Source of the DNA: Bacillus timonensis
Lineage (GTDB): Bacteria > Bacillota > Bacilli > Bacillales > Bacillaceae_L
Assembly (NCBI RefSeq): GCF_004799755.1
Contig: NZ_SLUB01000002.1
Coordinates: 62,001 to 126,000 of the forward strand
Reading direction: 5' to 3'
DNA: 64,000 nucleotides
Position numbers and translations under genes: made by a program. The notes under the pieces are model-generated. The model had not been told where the DNA came from, did no database searches, and saw only the letters and a list, made by a program, of their open reading frames with translations. Shown in pieces: positions 55,046-64,000 of this stretch. Position 1 is the stretch's first letter, and every line of letters begins with the position of its first letter.

Positions 55046-55310
55046 CTATATTCAGTGGGGGGACCCACACTGAATATAGTTAAAGCCCCTGGCGGATGCC
55101 ACAGATTTTTAAAGGTAATTTTTCGAGCTTAAGATCAAAGACTAAGAACGCCACGTCCTGTGGCAACTTCTTTGTGACCCACCTCGTGTGGGCCTAATAA
55201 ATCTGGGCGCAAATACGCCAAAGCGTATTTGATTAATAACATTGCAAATCAATCAAAATAGTGTTACTATTTTGATTGGTCAGTTTAAATGACTATTATA
55301 CATAATTGTG
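55044..55310. repeat. Hairpin-rich intergenic segment between hepT and ndk
   Basis: At least three perfect inverted repeats stand in a row: AACTATATTCAGTG (55044-55057) with CACTGAATATAGTT (55068-55081); CAAATACGC (55210-55218) with GCGTATTTG (55223-55231); CAATCAAAATAG (55250-55261) with CTATTTTGATTG (55267-55278). Between them GCCACGTCCTGTGGC and CCCACCTCGTGTGGG form smaller hairpins (about 55150-55190). The first lacks a T-run after it, so it is not a simple terminator. The middle part resembles repeats I have seen in intergenic DNA of other Bacillus-group genomes. Confidence 0.7.
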
Positions 55311-55327
55311 GTGGGGTGGAGATCGTT

Positions 55328-55774
55328 ATGGAAAAAACATTTTTAATGGTAAAGCCTGATGGTGTACAGCGTCAATTAATTGGTGAAATTGTATCACGCT
55401 TTGAAAGAAAGGGCTTTCAACTAGTAGGAGCTAAATTGATGGCGGTTTCAGAAGACCTTGCAGGAGAACATTACGCTGAGCACAAAGAGCGACCGTTCTT
55501 TGGAGAACTAGTTGAATTCATTACATCTGGACCGGTTTTTGCGATGGTTTGGCAAGGTGAAAATGTAATTGCAACTGCTCGTCATATGATGGGTGCTACA
55601 AATCCTAAGGATGCAGCTCCAGGAACAATCCGTGGCGACTTTGGATTAACAGTTGGAAAGAACGTTATTCATGGTTCTGATTCAACAGCAAGTGCAGAGC
55701 GTGAAATTTCCTTATTCTTCAAAGAGGAAGAATTAGTAGACTACGATAAGCTAATTAATAATTGGATTTACTAA
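55328..55774 (+). CDS. ndk: Nucleoside diphosphate kinase
   Basis: A 148-residue kinase that balances nucleoside triphosphate pools. [20 protein letters not shown] is the N-terminal signature and the phosphorylated histidine is in [17 protein letters not shown] (about residue 115). ATG 55328 follows GGGGTGGAG; an upstream ATG at 55289 lies in the leader and has no ribosome-binding site. It has its own terminator. Confidence 0.96.
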   Translation: MEKTFLMVKPDGVQRQLIGEIVSRFERKGFQLVGAKLMAVSEDLAGEHYAEHKERPFFGELVEFITSGPVFAMVWQGENVIATARHMMGATNPKDAAPGTIRGDFGLTVGKNVIHGSDSTASAEREISLFFKEEELVDYDKLINNWIY

Positions 55775-55784
55775 TCTAACCAAG

Positions 55785-55810
55785 CCAGCTCTATTCGGGG
55801 CTGGTTTTTC
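55785..55810 (+). terminator. Terminator of ndk
   Basis: CCAGCTC (55785-55791) pairs with GGGCTGG (55798-55804, one wobble), followed by TTTTT. Confidence 0.85.
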
Positions 55811-55846
55811 TGAAGAAACTCTCACCCCTAAGATGATCTTTTTTGA

Positions 55847-56629
<783 letters not shown>

Positions 56630-56665
56630 AACGTCAGAAAAATGACAAATCTCATGTTGTTTGTT

Positions 56666-56715
56666 AAGATAAAGGAATCGAATTTGCCATTTGGTAAATT
56701 CGATTCCTTTATCTT
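56666..56715 (+). terminator. Long perfect hairpin after cheR
   Basis: Two perfect 20-base arms (56666-56685 and 56696-56715; they begin AAGATAAAGG and end CCTTTATCTT) enclose GCCATTTGGT, which itself can pair further. It lacks a proper T-run, but its position after cheR suggests termination or mRNA 3'-end protection. Confidence 0.65.
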
Positions 56716-56849
56716 TGTATATGACCAGTCATGAAATTTTTGAAAAAATCTATCCTGTTTTACAAAAATTATGATATATTGATACATAATCGCTTTAAAT
56801 TACGAAAGTAAAATTATTTTTCACTTTAACATATAAGGGGGCAACATAT

Positions 56850-58022
56850 ATGAGATATTTAACGGCTGGAGAATCACATGGACCGCAGCTTACAACAATC
56901 ATTGAAGGTGTACCAGCAGGTCTTGAACTAACAACAGAGGATATTAACATTGAACTTGCTAGACGTCAAAAAGGTCATGGTCGGGGCAGAAGAATGCAAA
57001 TTGAAAAAGACCAAGCACAAATCGTAAGTGGAGTAAGACATGGTAAAACACTAGGTTCCCCAATTGCATTAGTCGTTGAAAACAACGACTGGAAGCACTG
57101 GACAAAAATTATGGGGATTGAACCAATAACCGATGAAGAATCCGAAGAAATCAAACGGAAAATTACACGCCCACGTCCAGGGCATGCAGATCTTAATGGA
57201 GCTTTAAAATATGGGCATCGTGATATGCGAAACGTTCTAGAAAGGTCATCTGCACGTGAAACAACAGTGCGTGTTGCTGCTGGTGCCGTAGCTAAAAAAT
57301 TCTTAGCTTCTTTAGGAATCAATGTAGCGGGACATGTACTTGAAATTGGCGGTGTACGAGCTAAGAACACAACATATTCAAGTATCGAAGAATTAAAAAC
57401 AAAATCAGAAGAATCACCAGTAAGATGTCTTGATGAAGAAGCTGGCGCGCAAATGATGAACGCGATTGATGAAGCAAAGAAAAATGGTGACTCGATTGGT
57501 GGAATTGTAGAAGTTATCGTTGAAGGCGTACCTGCAGGCGTGGGAAGCTATGTTCATTACGATAGAAAGCTTGATTCAAAAATTGCTGCAGCGATGGTAA
57601 GTATTAATGCCTTTAAAGGTGTTGAATTCGGTATTGGTTTTGATGCAGCCAGAATCCCTGGAAGTCAAGTGCATGATGAAATTATTTGGGATAAAGAAAA
57701 TGGTTATCAGAGAAGAACAAATAATTTAGGTGGCTTCGAAGGTGGTATGACAAACGGTATGCCGATCGTTGTTAGAGGTGTCATGAAACCAATTCCAACT
57801 TTATATAAGCCATTAAAAAGTGTAGATATTGAGACGAAGGAAGTTTTTGAAGCAAGTATTGAAAGATCCGATAGCTGCGCAGTTCCTGCAGCTTCCGTCG
57901 TTGCAGAAGCAGTTGTAGCTTGGGAGGTTGCAAATGCGATTGTTGAACAATTTGGGCAAGACAGAATCGATTTAATTCAAGAAAATGTAACGAAAATGCG
58001 TGAGTATTCGAGGGAATTTTAA
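56850..58022 (+). CDS. aroC: Chorismate synthase
   Basis: A 390-residue enzyme (AroF in B. subtilis) that makes chorismate from EPSP with reduced FMN. The signatures [49 protein letters not shown] and [15 protein letters not shown] are all present. AAGGGGGC lies upstream of ATG. Its need for reduced FMN links it to the flavin genes at the start of the window. The stop overlaps the aroB start by one base. Confidence 0.97.
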   Translation: MRYLTAGESHGPQLTTIIEGVPAGLELTTEDINIELARRQKGHGRGRRMQIEKDQAQIVSGVRHGKTLGSPIALVVENNDWKHWTKIMGIEPITDEESEEIKRKITRPRPGHADLNGALKYGHRDMRNVLERSSARETTVRVAAGAVAKKFLASLGINVAGHVLEIGGVRAKNTTYSSIEELKTKSEESPVRCLDEEAGAQMMNAIDEAKKNGDSIGGIVEVIVEGVPAGVGSYVHYDRKLDSKIAAAMVSINAFKGVEFGIGFDAARIPGSQVHDEIIWDKENGYQRRTNNLGGFEGGMTNGMPIVVRGVMKPIPTLYKPLKSVDIETKEVFEASIERSDSCAVPAASVVAEAVVAWEVANAIVEQFGQDRIDLIQENVTKMREYSREF

Positions 58023-59101
58023 TGGACAGATTGACCATTGTCACAAAATCGAAAACGTATCCGATGTACATTGGGACTGAAATAATAAGTCAACTTCCCC
58101 AGTTGATACAGGATACATGTAACCAGGTTTCAAAGGTACTCGTCATAAGTGATGATTCTGTTGCTGTACTTTATTTAGATAAAGTGCTCGACATCCTTAA
58201 GCAACAATCCGAAGAGCCATTATCATTTGTTATTCCTGCTGGAGAGAAGGCAAAATCGTTTGAAGTGTATTATCAATGCCAGACCTTTGCGCTTGAAAAA
58301 GGATTGGATCGGTCTTCTGTGATCCTTGCATTAGGTGGAGGTGTTGTTGGGGACTTGGCAGGCTTTGTCGCAGCAACTTTTATGCGCGGCATTCCATTTA
58401 TCCAAATTCCAACAACATTACTTGCCCATGATAGTGCTGTAGGAGGTAAGGTTGCGATTAATCATGAACTAGGAAAGAACATGATAGGAGCATTTCATCA
58501 ACCGAATGCGGTTCTATATGATATCGATTTAATGAAGACATTACCTAAGATAGAACTTCGCTCAGGCTTTGCAGAGGTTATTAAACATGGACTCATCTGG
58601 GACCCAGAATTTTATCGGTGGCTTACAGAAAAAATACAATCTCTTGATGATCTAAGAGGTGAAAAGCTTCAATATGCTGTTTTAAAGGGTATAGCTGTAA
58701 AAGCTAAAGTTGTTTCTGAAGATGAGCAGGAAAAAGGACTCCGTGCCATTTTGAATTTTGGTCATACCCTAGGGCATGCGATTGAAGCGGAGTCAGGTTA
58801 TGGCAAAATTACCCATGGAGACGGGGTTGCAATTGGGATGATTTTTGCATTAAAGGTGAGCGAAAAACTCTTTCATATCAATCTAGAGTCTGAAAAGATT
58901 AGGGAGTGGTTTCGTTTATTTGAATTCCCTACAGCGATTCCTGAAGAGCTAGACCGAGTAAAACTACTTGAACGTATGAAGCATGACAAAAAAGCTACCT
59001 CTGGAAAAGTAAAAATGGTCTTGTTAAAAAATATTGGTGAAACTGTCATTGAGGATATTGGAGATGAACAACTTCTTCAACTCTTGAAGGATTTTCATTA
59101 A
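58022..59101 (+). CDS. aroB: 3-dehydroquinate synthase
   Basis: A 359-residue NAD- and zinc-dependent enzyme for the second shikimate step. The glycine-rich ALGGGVVGDLAGFVAATFMR (about residues 101-120), GGKVAINHELGKN, and the metal-binding NFGHTLGHAIEAESGY and THGDGVAIGM are visible. One-base overlap with aroC (TAATG) and short distance to aroH indicate an operon that feeds chorismate to the trp genes downstream. Confidence 0.96.
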   Translation: MDRLTIVTKSKTYPMYIGTEIISQLPQLIQDTCNQVSKVLVISDDSVAVLYLDKVLDILKQQSEEPLSFVIPAGEKAKSFEVYYQCQTFALEKGLDRSSVILALGGGVVGDLAGFVAATFMRGIPFIQIPTTLLAHDSAVGGKVAINHELGKNMIGAFHQPNAVLYDIDLMKTLPKIELRSGFAEVIKHGLIWDPEFYRWLTEKIQSLDDLRGEKLQYAVLKGIAVKAKVVSEDEQEKGLRAILNFGHTLGHAIEAESGYGKITHGDGVAIGMIFALKVSEKLFHINLESEKIREWFRLFEFPTAIPEELDRVKLLERMKHDKKATSGKVKMVLLKNIGETVIEDIGDEQLLQLLKDFH

Positions 59102-59132
59102 GAAGGTTGCCGAAAGCATAGGAGGGGCAAAG

Positions 59133-59510
59133 TTGATAAGAGGAATACGTGGTGCTACAACAATTGAAAATAATGATAAACAAGAAATATTAACTGCAAC
59201 TGAAAAGCTTTTGCGTGTCATGATTTCTGAAAACAAGATTGATGCAGAAGATGTCGCACAAATTGTATTTTCAGTAACAGATGATATTGATGCAGCTTTT
59301 CCTGCAGCTGCTGCCAGACAAATTGATGGGTGGTCATTTGTTCCCGTAATGAGCATGAGAGAGATTCCAGTTCCAGGGTCATTGCCAATGTGCATTCGTG
59401 TAATGATGACGGTGAATACAGCCGCCAAACAAGAAGAAATCCAGCATATTTATCAAGGTGGAGCTATAGTTCTTCGACCAGATCTTTCAACAGTCAAAGA
59501 AAATAATTAA
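59133..59510 (+). CDS. aroH: Chorismate mutase AroH
   Basis: A 125-residue monofunctional chorismate mutase of the trimeric AroH type, which leads chorismate to prephenate for Phe and Tyr. The start MIRGIRGATTIENNDKQEIL with the active-site Arg7, and the MCIRVMMTVN block near the end (Arg90 region) are conserved. The start codon is TTG, five bases after GGAGGGG. It lies just before the trp leader. Confidence 0.95.
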   Translation: MIRGIRGATTIENNDKQEILTATEKLLRVMISENKIDAEDVAQIVFSVTDDIDAAFPAAAARQIDGWSFVPVMSMREIPVPGSLPMCIRVMMTVNTAAKQEEIQHIYQGGAIVLRPDLSTVKENN

Positions 59511-59520
59511 AAACAATGCA

Positions 59521-59550
59521 TTGACAAATAGGGAAACCGTACGATAAGAT
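59521..59550 (+). promoter_or_regulatory. trp operon promoter
   Basis: A perfect -35 TTGACA (59521-59526) and a -10-like TAAGAT (59545-59550) at 18 bases. The start of transcription would be near 59557, just before the first GAG/UAG triplets. In B. subtilis this internal promoter in the aro supercluster drives trpEDCFBA. Confidence 0.75.
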
Positions 59551-59562
59551 AATTAAAACATT

Positions 59563-59740
59563 TAGTATAGTTTGAGTTTAATGAGTTTTTAGTTAAGTGA
59601 GAGTTTAGTAAGTTTGTAGTAGAGTTTTAAGAGCCGAGTTTAGGGTAGATGAGAATGACGAGTTTAGCTGAGGTTAGCACAAGTTTATTATGTTTACTTC
59701 TACCCAAAGATACATTCGTGTCTTTGGGTTGTTTAATTTT
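59563..59740 (+). promoter_or_regulatory. TRAP-binding leader with antiterminator and terminator
   Basis: About eighteen GAG or TAG triplets are spread over 59563-59677, mostly two bases apart in runs (for example 59631, 59636, 59641, 59646, 59651 and 59660, 59665, 59670, 59675). The terminator is ACCCAAAGA (59702-59710) with TCTTTGGGT (59721-59729), followed by TTTAATTTTATT. The antiterminator arm GGGTAGA (59643-59649) pairs with TCTACCC (59699-59705), which overlaps the terminator; TRAP on the triplets would block it and cause termination. Confidence 0.92.
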
Positions 59741-59788
59741 ATTGCTTTTTTATTAAAAGCAATGCCAATCTTTATATACCTCCTAAAC

Positions 59789-59818
59789 CTCATTCTCCAT
59801 ATTACATGGAGGAGTGAG
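59789..59818 (+). promoter_or_regulatory. Hairpin that can hide the trpE ribosome-binding site
   Basis: CTCCAT (59795-59800) pairs with ATGGAG (59806-59811) and CTCA (59789-59792) with TGAG (59815-59818). The right arm contains the GGAGGAG Shine-Dalgarno site of trpE. In B. subtilis TRAP also represses trpE translation by exposing such a structure, so this is the likely equivalent. Confidence 0.7.
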
Positions 59819-59822
59819 CCTA

Positions 59823-61340
59823 TTGAATACGTATAATTTTTCCTCGTTCGAGTCCGATGCCAAGCAATATCGGACGATTCCAATTGTCAAACGTTTCTTA
59901 GTTGATACGTTGACACCCATTCAAATTTTTCAAAACTTAAAAAATGAAGCATCCTTTCTACTTGAAAGTAAAGACCATGAATCGGATTGGTCGCGGTATT
60001 CATTTATCGGCTTAAAGCCATTTCTGTTCATGAATGAAAATAGCGGTCATTATTATGTAAAAAACGAAAATCAACAGAGCTTAATAAAAAAACAAACAAT
60101 GAAGGATGCCTTTAACTGGATCAAAGATTATCTTGTTTTAAAACCACTGGATATCGAAATTCCCTTTTATGGAGGGGCAGTTGGTTATATTGGCTATGAT
60201 GCAATCTCTACTTTTGAAAAGGTTGATGAACACTCAAACAATGATTTTAACATGGAACGTTACCAATTTTTCTTTTGTGAAACGATTTTGGCGTTAGATC
60301 ATCATTCACGTGAATTGATTGTCGTTCATTTTGTACGACTAAATGGGGGCGAAGATAGACGGATTCTAAAAGCCGTTTTTGAACATGCCAATTCAAAAAT
60401 TAATATGTATTTATCGCGAATTATTCAAAACAAAGAACAAAGTGAAATGTTACTGCTCCCAAAATTACACGAAATACCGAATGTGACAGATATCAAGACG
60501 AATTTTGAAAAACAGGATTTTCTAGATGCGGTTAATAAAATTAAAGACTATATCACCGCTGGAGATATTTTTCAGGCGGTTTTATCACAGCGTTTTGAGA
60601 TTCCGGTTTCAGTAAGTGGATTCCAGCTCTATCGCGTCTTACGAATGGTAAATCCTTCACCTTATCTATTTTATATCAAAATTAATGACATTGAGATTGT
60701 CGGGAGTTCTCCTGAACGCTTAATTAAAATTCATAATAAGCATCTTGAAATTCACCCGATTGCAGGGACAAGGCGAAGAGGGAAGACGAAGGAAGAGGAT
60801 GAAGCACTTGCAACAGAATTACTTCAGGATGAAAAAGAGAAGGCAGAGCATTATATGCTAGTTGATTTAGCAAGAAATGATATCGGTAGGGTATCTACAT
60901 TTGGTTCAGTTAAAACACCTGTACTGATGGAGGTTGGTCGATTCTCACATGTTATGCACATTATCTCGAAGGTAACAGGTGAGTTAGATGAGAAAATTGA
61001 CCCACTGGATGCATTACTTGCTGCCTTTCCAGCTGGAACTGTATCTGGAGCACCGAAAATTAGAGCGATGCAAATTCTTTCAGAACTTGAACCAACTGCA
61101 CGAAACTTGTATGCCGGTGCCATTGCTTATATTGGATTCGACGGAAATATTGATTCATGCATTACGATTCGAACAGCAATCATTAAAGATGGTGTAGCTT
61201 ATGTCCAGGCTGGAGCGGGAATTGTCGCAGATTCGGTACCTGAACAGGAATGGATGGAAACGGTTAATAAAGCAAGTGCCTTGATTCAAACAATTCAACT
61301 GGCTGAAGAGGCTTTTGAAAAGGAGGATATTCATGTTTAA
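59823..61340 (+). CDS. trpE: Anthranilate synthase component I
   Basis: A 505-residue subunit that turns chorismate and ammonia into anthranilate. The N-terminal part holds the feedback site (LLESKDHESDWSRYSFIGLK) and the C-terminal chorismate-binding part has IVGSSPERLI, HPIAGTRRRGKT, DLARNDIGRV and FPAGTVSGAPKIRAMQ. The TTG at 59823 is eight bases after GGAGGAG; a GTG at 59814 overlaps that site. No trpG follows, as in B. subtilis, where the glutaminase PabA is shared and encoded elsewhere. Confidence 0.96.
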   Translation: MNTYNFSSFESDAKQYRTIPIVKRFLVDTLTPIQIFQNLKNEASFLLESKDHESDWSRYSFIGLKPFLFMNENSGHYYVKNENQQSLIKKQTMKDAFNWIKDYLVLKPLDIEIPFYGGAVGYIGYDAISTFEKVDEHSNNDFNMERYQFFFCETILALDHHSRELIVVHFVRLNGGEDRRILKAVFEHANSKINMYLSRIIQNKEQSEMLLLPKLHEIPNVTDIKTNFEKQDFLDAVNKIKDYITAGDIFQAVLSQRFEIPVSVSGFQLYRVLRMVNPSPYLFYIKINDIEIVGSSPERLIKIHNKHLEIHPIAGTRRRGKTKEEDEALATELLQDEKEKAEHYMLVDLARNDIGRVSTFGSVKTPVLMEVGRFSHVMHIISKVTGELDEKIDPLDALLAAFPAGTVSGAPKIRAMQILSELEPTARNLYAGAIAYIGFDGNIDSCITIRTAIIKDGVAYVQAGAGIVADSVPEQEWMETVNKASALIQTIQLAEEAFEKEDIHV

Positions 61341-62358
61341 ACAACTTTTAAATAAATGTATCAACGGCGAGGTTCTAACAGAAGAGGAAAGCTATCAAGT
61401 AATGGATGTCATAATGTCTGGAGAAGCTACGGCAAGTCAAATTGCGAGCTTGCTTTCTATTCTCCGTTTTCGCGGTGAAACCGTGGATGAAATTACAGGC
61501 TTTGCTAGAGCAATGAGAGAGCATATGATGCAGTTAGATTATGAAAGTGATCAAGTGATTGATACGTGTGGAACAGGCGGGGACGGTGCGTCTACTTTTA
61601 ATATTTCAACAGCATCAGCAATTGTTGTCTCTTCCTTAGGAATAAAGGTTGCAAAGCATGGAAATCGAGCAGTCTCCTCCAAAAGTGGCAGTGCCGATGT
61701 TTTAGAGTATTTAGGTGTTGAAATACAATCAACTGGGGAAGAAGCTAAAGAGGCATTAAGTAAACGAAAAATGAGCTTCTTGTTTGCACCTATTTACCAT
61801 GCCGCAATGAAGCATGCGGTTACGCCTAGACAGGAAATCGGCTTTCGAACCATATTTAATCTATTAGGGCCAATGGCAAACCCAGCTAGATGTAAAAAAC
61901 AGGTACTGGGAGTTTATTCAACAGATTATGCTGAAAAAATGGCATATGCCCTTGGGAAGCTCGGCTCCGAGCACGTTTTATTCGTTTCAGGTCGTGATGG
62001 ATTAGATGAATGCAGTATTACAACTGAAACAGACGTTGTGGAATTAAAAGATGGAGAGATTACAAGATTCGTCCTTTCCCCTGAAGATGTCGACCTTCCA
62101 CGTGGAAACATGAAAGATATTCAAGTCTCTTCTGTTGTTGAAAGTGCGAACCTATTACGTGATGTCTTATATAGTAAGGCTAATCAAAGTGCAACGAATA
62201 TTGTATTACTCAATGCAGGAGCAGCCATTTATGTTTCAGGAAGAGTAAACAGTATTCGTGAAGGTGTAGAGTTAGCGAGAGAAGCAATTGTCACTGGAAT
62301 TGCGAGGAATCAATTTGAACAACTAAGAAGTCGTGAGGTGGAGTACTATGCTAAATAA
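61333..62358 (+). CDS. trpD: Anthranilate phosphoribosyltransferase
   Basis: A 341-residue enzyme joining anthranilate with PRPP. The PRPP-binding DTCGTGGDGASTFNISTASA (about residues 77-96), KHGNRAVSSKSGSADVLE and FRTIFNLLGPMANPA are present. ATG 61333 follows AGGAGGA and overlaps the trpE end by eight bases, so the two are translationally coupled. Confidence 0.96.
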   Translation: MFKQLLNKCINGEVLTEEESYQVMDVIMSGEATASQIASLLSILRFRGETVDEITGFARAMREHMMQLDYESDQVIDTCGTGGDGASTFNISTASAIVVSSLGIKVAKHGNRAVSSKSGSADVLEYLGVEIQSTGEEAKEALSKRKMSFLFAPIYHAAMKHAVTPRQEIGFRTIFNLLGPMANPARCKKQVLGVYSTDYAEKMAYALGKLGSEHVLFVSGRDGLDECSITTETDVVELKDGEITRFVLSPEDVDLPRGNMKDIQVSSVVESANLLRDVLYSKANQSATNIVLLNAGAAIYVSGRVNSIREGVELAREAIVTGIARNQFEQLRSREVEYYAK

Positions 62359-63127
62359 AATACTTGAACAAAAGAAAGTTGAAGTGGAAAACATCAACTA
62401 CCCTGAAATAGATTGCAAGGTTGAAAGAAAGTCATTATACTCCGCACTTTCTAACCCAAATCGTTCACTTGGCATTATTGCCGAGGTGAAAAAGGCATCA
62501 CCTTCAAAGGGGATTATACGGGAAGATTTTCACCCTGTCACAATCGCCACCGAATACGAGGAAGCTAAAGCGGATGCAATCTCTGTGTTAACAGACGAGC
62601 GATTTTTTCAAGGCTCAATCAACTATTTAATGGACATTAAGAAAAAAGTAAACATCCCCGTGTTACGTAAAGACTTTATTGTTGATGCGAAGCAAATCAA
62701 ACAAAGTGAAAAAATGGGAGCCGATGTTATTTTGTTGATTGGAGAAGCACTTGCCCCTAATCAATTACATGAATATTATTGTGAAGCTTATGAAAGGGGC
62801 TTAGAGTGTTTAGTCGAAGTCCATTCACGAGAAACCCTGGAACAGGTTTGCAGCATTTTTACCCCGAAAATTCTTGGCATTAATAATCGAAATTTAAAAG
62901 TATTTGAAACTTCGATTATCCATACAAAAGAAATCGTGAAGGATGCTCCTTCAGACAGCCTAGTCGTTAGTGAAAGTGGAATTCATACTCCACAGGATAT
63001 TAAAGACGTTATTCGATACGGTGCAAAGGCAGCTTTAATTGGAGAAGCATTTATGAGAGCATCCTCCCCTGGATTCGGGATTAAACAAATGTTTGGTGAG
63101 GTTCCCTATGCAACAACCTCTCATTAA
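62348..63127 (+). CDS. trpC: Indole-3-glycerol phosphate synthase
   Basis: A 259-residue TIM-barrel enzyme closing the indole ring. Signatures: IAEVKKASPSKG (about residues 45-56), ISVLTDERFFQGS, VLRKDFIVD, GINNRNLKVFE and VSESGIHTPQDI. ATG 62348 follows GAGGTGGAG and overlaps the trpD stop by eleven bases. It is monofunctional; trpF is a separate gene downstream. Confidence 0.96.
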   Translation: MLNKILEQKKVEVENINYPEIDCKVERKSLYSALSNPNRSLGIIAEVKKASPSKGIIREDFHPVTIATEYEEAKADAISVLTDERFFQGSINYLMDIKKKVNIPVLRKDFIVDAKQIKQSEKMGADVILLIGEALAPNQLHEYYCEAYERGLECLVEVHSRETLEQVCSIFTPKILGINNRNLKVFETSIIHTKEIVKDAPSDSLVVSESGIHTPQDIKDVIRYGAKAALIGEAFMRASSPGFGIKQMFGEVPYATTSH

Positions 63128-63761
63128 ATATTGTGGGAATAAATCGTTTGAGGATGTACAGGTCGTTGCGAAAAGCAATGCTCATTATATCGGTTTTATT
63201 TTTGCAAATAGTAAACGTAAAGTAAATCCAGGTGATGTCAGTGGATGGTTAAAGAAAGTCGATTTACTGGATAAAAAGACGGTTGGGGTCTTTGTGAATG
63301 AGGAACTAAATGAAATTAGGAATGTATTGGCAAAAGTCTCATTATCCGTTATTCAATGCCATGGCACTGAGTCGGTTGAATTTATTAAACAAGTAAAAAA
63401 CGAAACGGGTTTACACGTATGGAAGGTCATTCATCATGATGATCAAGGTTTGCAGACGATGAAGGAGTTTGCTGGTGTTGCTGATGGATATGTCGTTGAT
63501 ACAAAGGTTGCGAATATGTGGGGGGGATCTGGTGTTTCGTTTGATTGGAAGTCGATCCCATTCTATCAGCAGGAAGCAAGAGAACAGGGAGTTCCTTGTC
63601 TCATAGCGGGTGGAATTGATTCTACTAATATCGAAGAACTTCTTCGCTATGAGATTGATGGATTTGATATCTCCAGTGGAATTGAACGTGAAGGTAAAAA
63701 AGATGACACGATCATACAAACAATAGAGAAATGGGTGGATACATGTGTTGAACGTACCTAA
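63108..63761 (+). CDS. trpF: Phosphoribosylanthranilate isomerase
   Basis: A 217-residue TIM-barrel enzyme for the third step. [12 protein letters not shown] carries the catalytic Cys at the start, [14 protein letters not shown] follows, and the catalytic Asp lies in the GYVVDTKV region; [11 protein letters not shown] binds phosphate. ATG 63108 follows GGTGAGG and overlaps trpC by 20 bases. The usual GxGxxFDW loop is seen as [12 protein letters not shown]. Confidence 0.95.
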   Translation: MQQPLIKYCGNKSFEDVQVVAKSNAHYIGFIFANSKRKVNPGDVSGWLKKVDLLDKKTVGVFVNEELNEIRNVLAKVSLSVIQCHGTESVEFIKQVKNETGLHVWKVIHHDDQGLQTMKEFAGVADGYVVDTKVANMWGGSGVSFDWKSIPFYQQEAREQGVPCLIAGGIDSTNIEELLRYEIDGFDISSGIEREGKKDDTIIQTIEKWVDTCVERT

Positions 63762-64000
63762 TAAAAATGGGAGATACGGTGATTTTGGGGGAAAATTTGT
63801 ACCTGAAACATTAATGATGCCATTGGAAGAAATAGAAAAGGCATTGGAAGAAGCCTATAAAGATAAAGAATTTCATAATGAATATATTCGTATTTTAAAA
63901 GAATACTCAGGTCGTCCGACAGCACTTACATTTGCTGACAATTTAACAAGAGAATTAGGTGGGGCAAAGATTTATCTGAAGCGTGAGGACTTAAATCATA
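63745..64000 (+). CDS. trpB: Tryptophan synthase beta chain, N-terminal part (runs off the window)
   Basis: The first 85 or so residues of TrpB are present: [34 protein letters not shown] and [14 protein letters not shown], which is where the pyridoxal phosphate lysine follows just outside the window. The start is probably GTG 63745, six bases after GGGTGG, with TTG 63748 as alternative; it overlaps the end of trpF by 17 bases. trpA is expected beyond the window. Confidence 0.93.
   Translation, partial: MLNVPNKNGRYGDFGGKFVPETLMMPLEEIEKALEEAYKDKEFHNEYIRILKEYSGRPTALTFADNLTRELGGAKIYLKREDLNH

Noticed and set aside
59674-59883. Minus-strand frame across the trp leader terminator
   Set aside because: It is antisense to an evident attenuator, with no ribosome-binding site or family resemblance.

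Overview
The window is a stretch of chromosome from an endospore-forming, low-GC Gram-positive bacterium of the Bacillaceae. Three things support this: the genes are closest in wording to Bacillus subtilis proteins (RibD, ResD, SpoIVA, GudB, MtrB, YpfD), many are sporulation or germination genes (dacB-spmAB, cotJABC, sleB-ypeB, spoIVA), and the order matches the B. subtilis rib-to-trp segment almost gene for gene. It is not B. subtilis itself: it has a B12-riboswitch module, an Fe/Mn superoxide dismutase with an N-terminal extension, a DUF2935 gene, cotJABC, ansA and plsC at places where B. subtilis has other genes, and serA is absent between rsiX and fer. I see no rRNA, tRNA, phage, insertion sequence or CRISPR array.

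Layout. 1-4.6 kb: FMN riboswitch and the riboflavin operon ribD-ribE-ribBA-ribH-ribT. 4.6-12.8 kb: a fold-back repeat, ypuF and a tiny sporulation peptide on the minus strand, scpAB (chromosome condensation), ypuI, a divergent DUF2935/sodF pair, the sporulation operon dacB-spmA-spmB with a sigma-E promoter, and rluB. 12.8-19.1 kb: resABC (cytochrome c maturation) and the redox two-component system resDE. 19.2-20.5 kb: cobalamin riboswitch, DUF4430 lipoprotein and ECF S-component. 20.5-24.5 kb: sigX-rsiX with an autoregulatory promoter, an M23/LysM peptidase, a PHP phosphatase and fer. 24.7-31.5 kb: ypbB-recQ-ypbD-ypbE, cotJABC, ypbG and the MecA paralogue ypbH.

31.5-49 kb: gudB, ypdA, a 52-bp tandem repeat array, ansA, prsW, sleB-ypeB, the PilZ protein ypfA, cmk-plsC-ypfD, ypzI, yphA-yphB and its small partner, der, gpsA, yphE, yphF. 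49-64 kb: spoIVA, hbs, folE, mtrB (TRAP), the menaquinone/heptaprenyl set hepS-menG-hepT, ndk, cheR, aroC-aroB-aroH and the trp operon trpEDCF with the start of trpB. The trp leader carries a long GAG/UAG triplet array, an antiterminator/terminator pair and a hairpin over the trpE ribosome-binding site, so the regulator (mtrB) and its main target lie about 7 kb apart.

Most of the window is conserved housekeeping and sporulation DNA. The observations most worth a second look are a RibBA whose GTP cyclohydrolase II half has lost key active-site residues, a probable B12-uptake operon with a transcobalamin-like lipoprotein, the 52-bp palindromic tandem array, an unusually long TRAP-binding array, a hairpin-rich spacer before ndk, and a sigma-K-like promoter before sodF. 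I did not recognise a wholly new multi-gene system.
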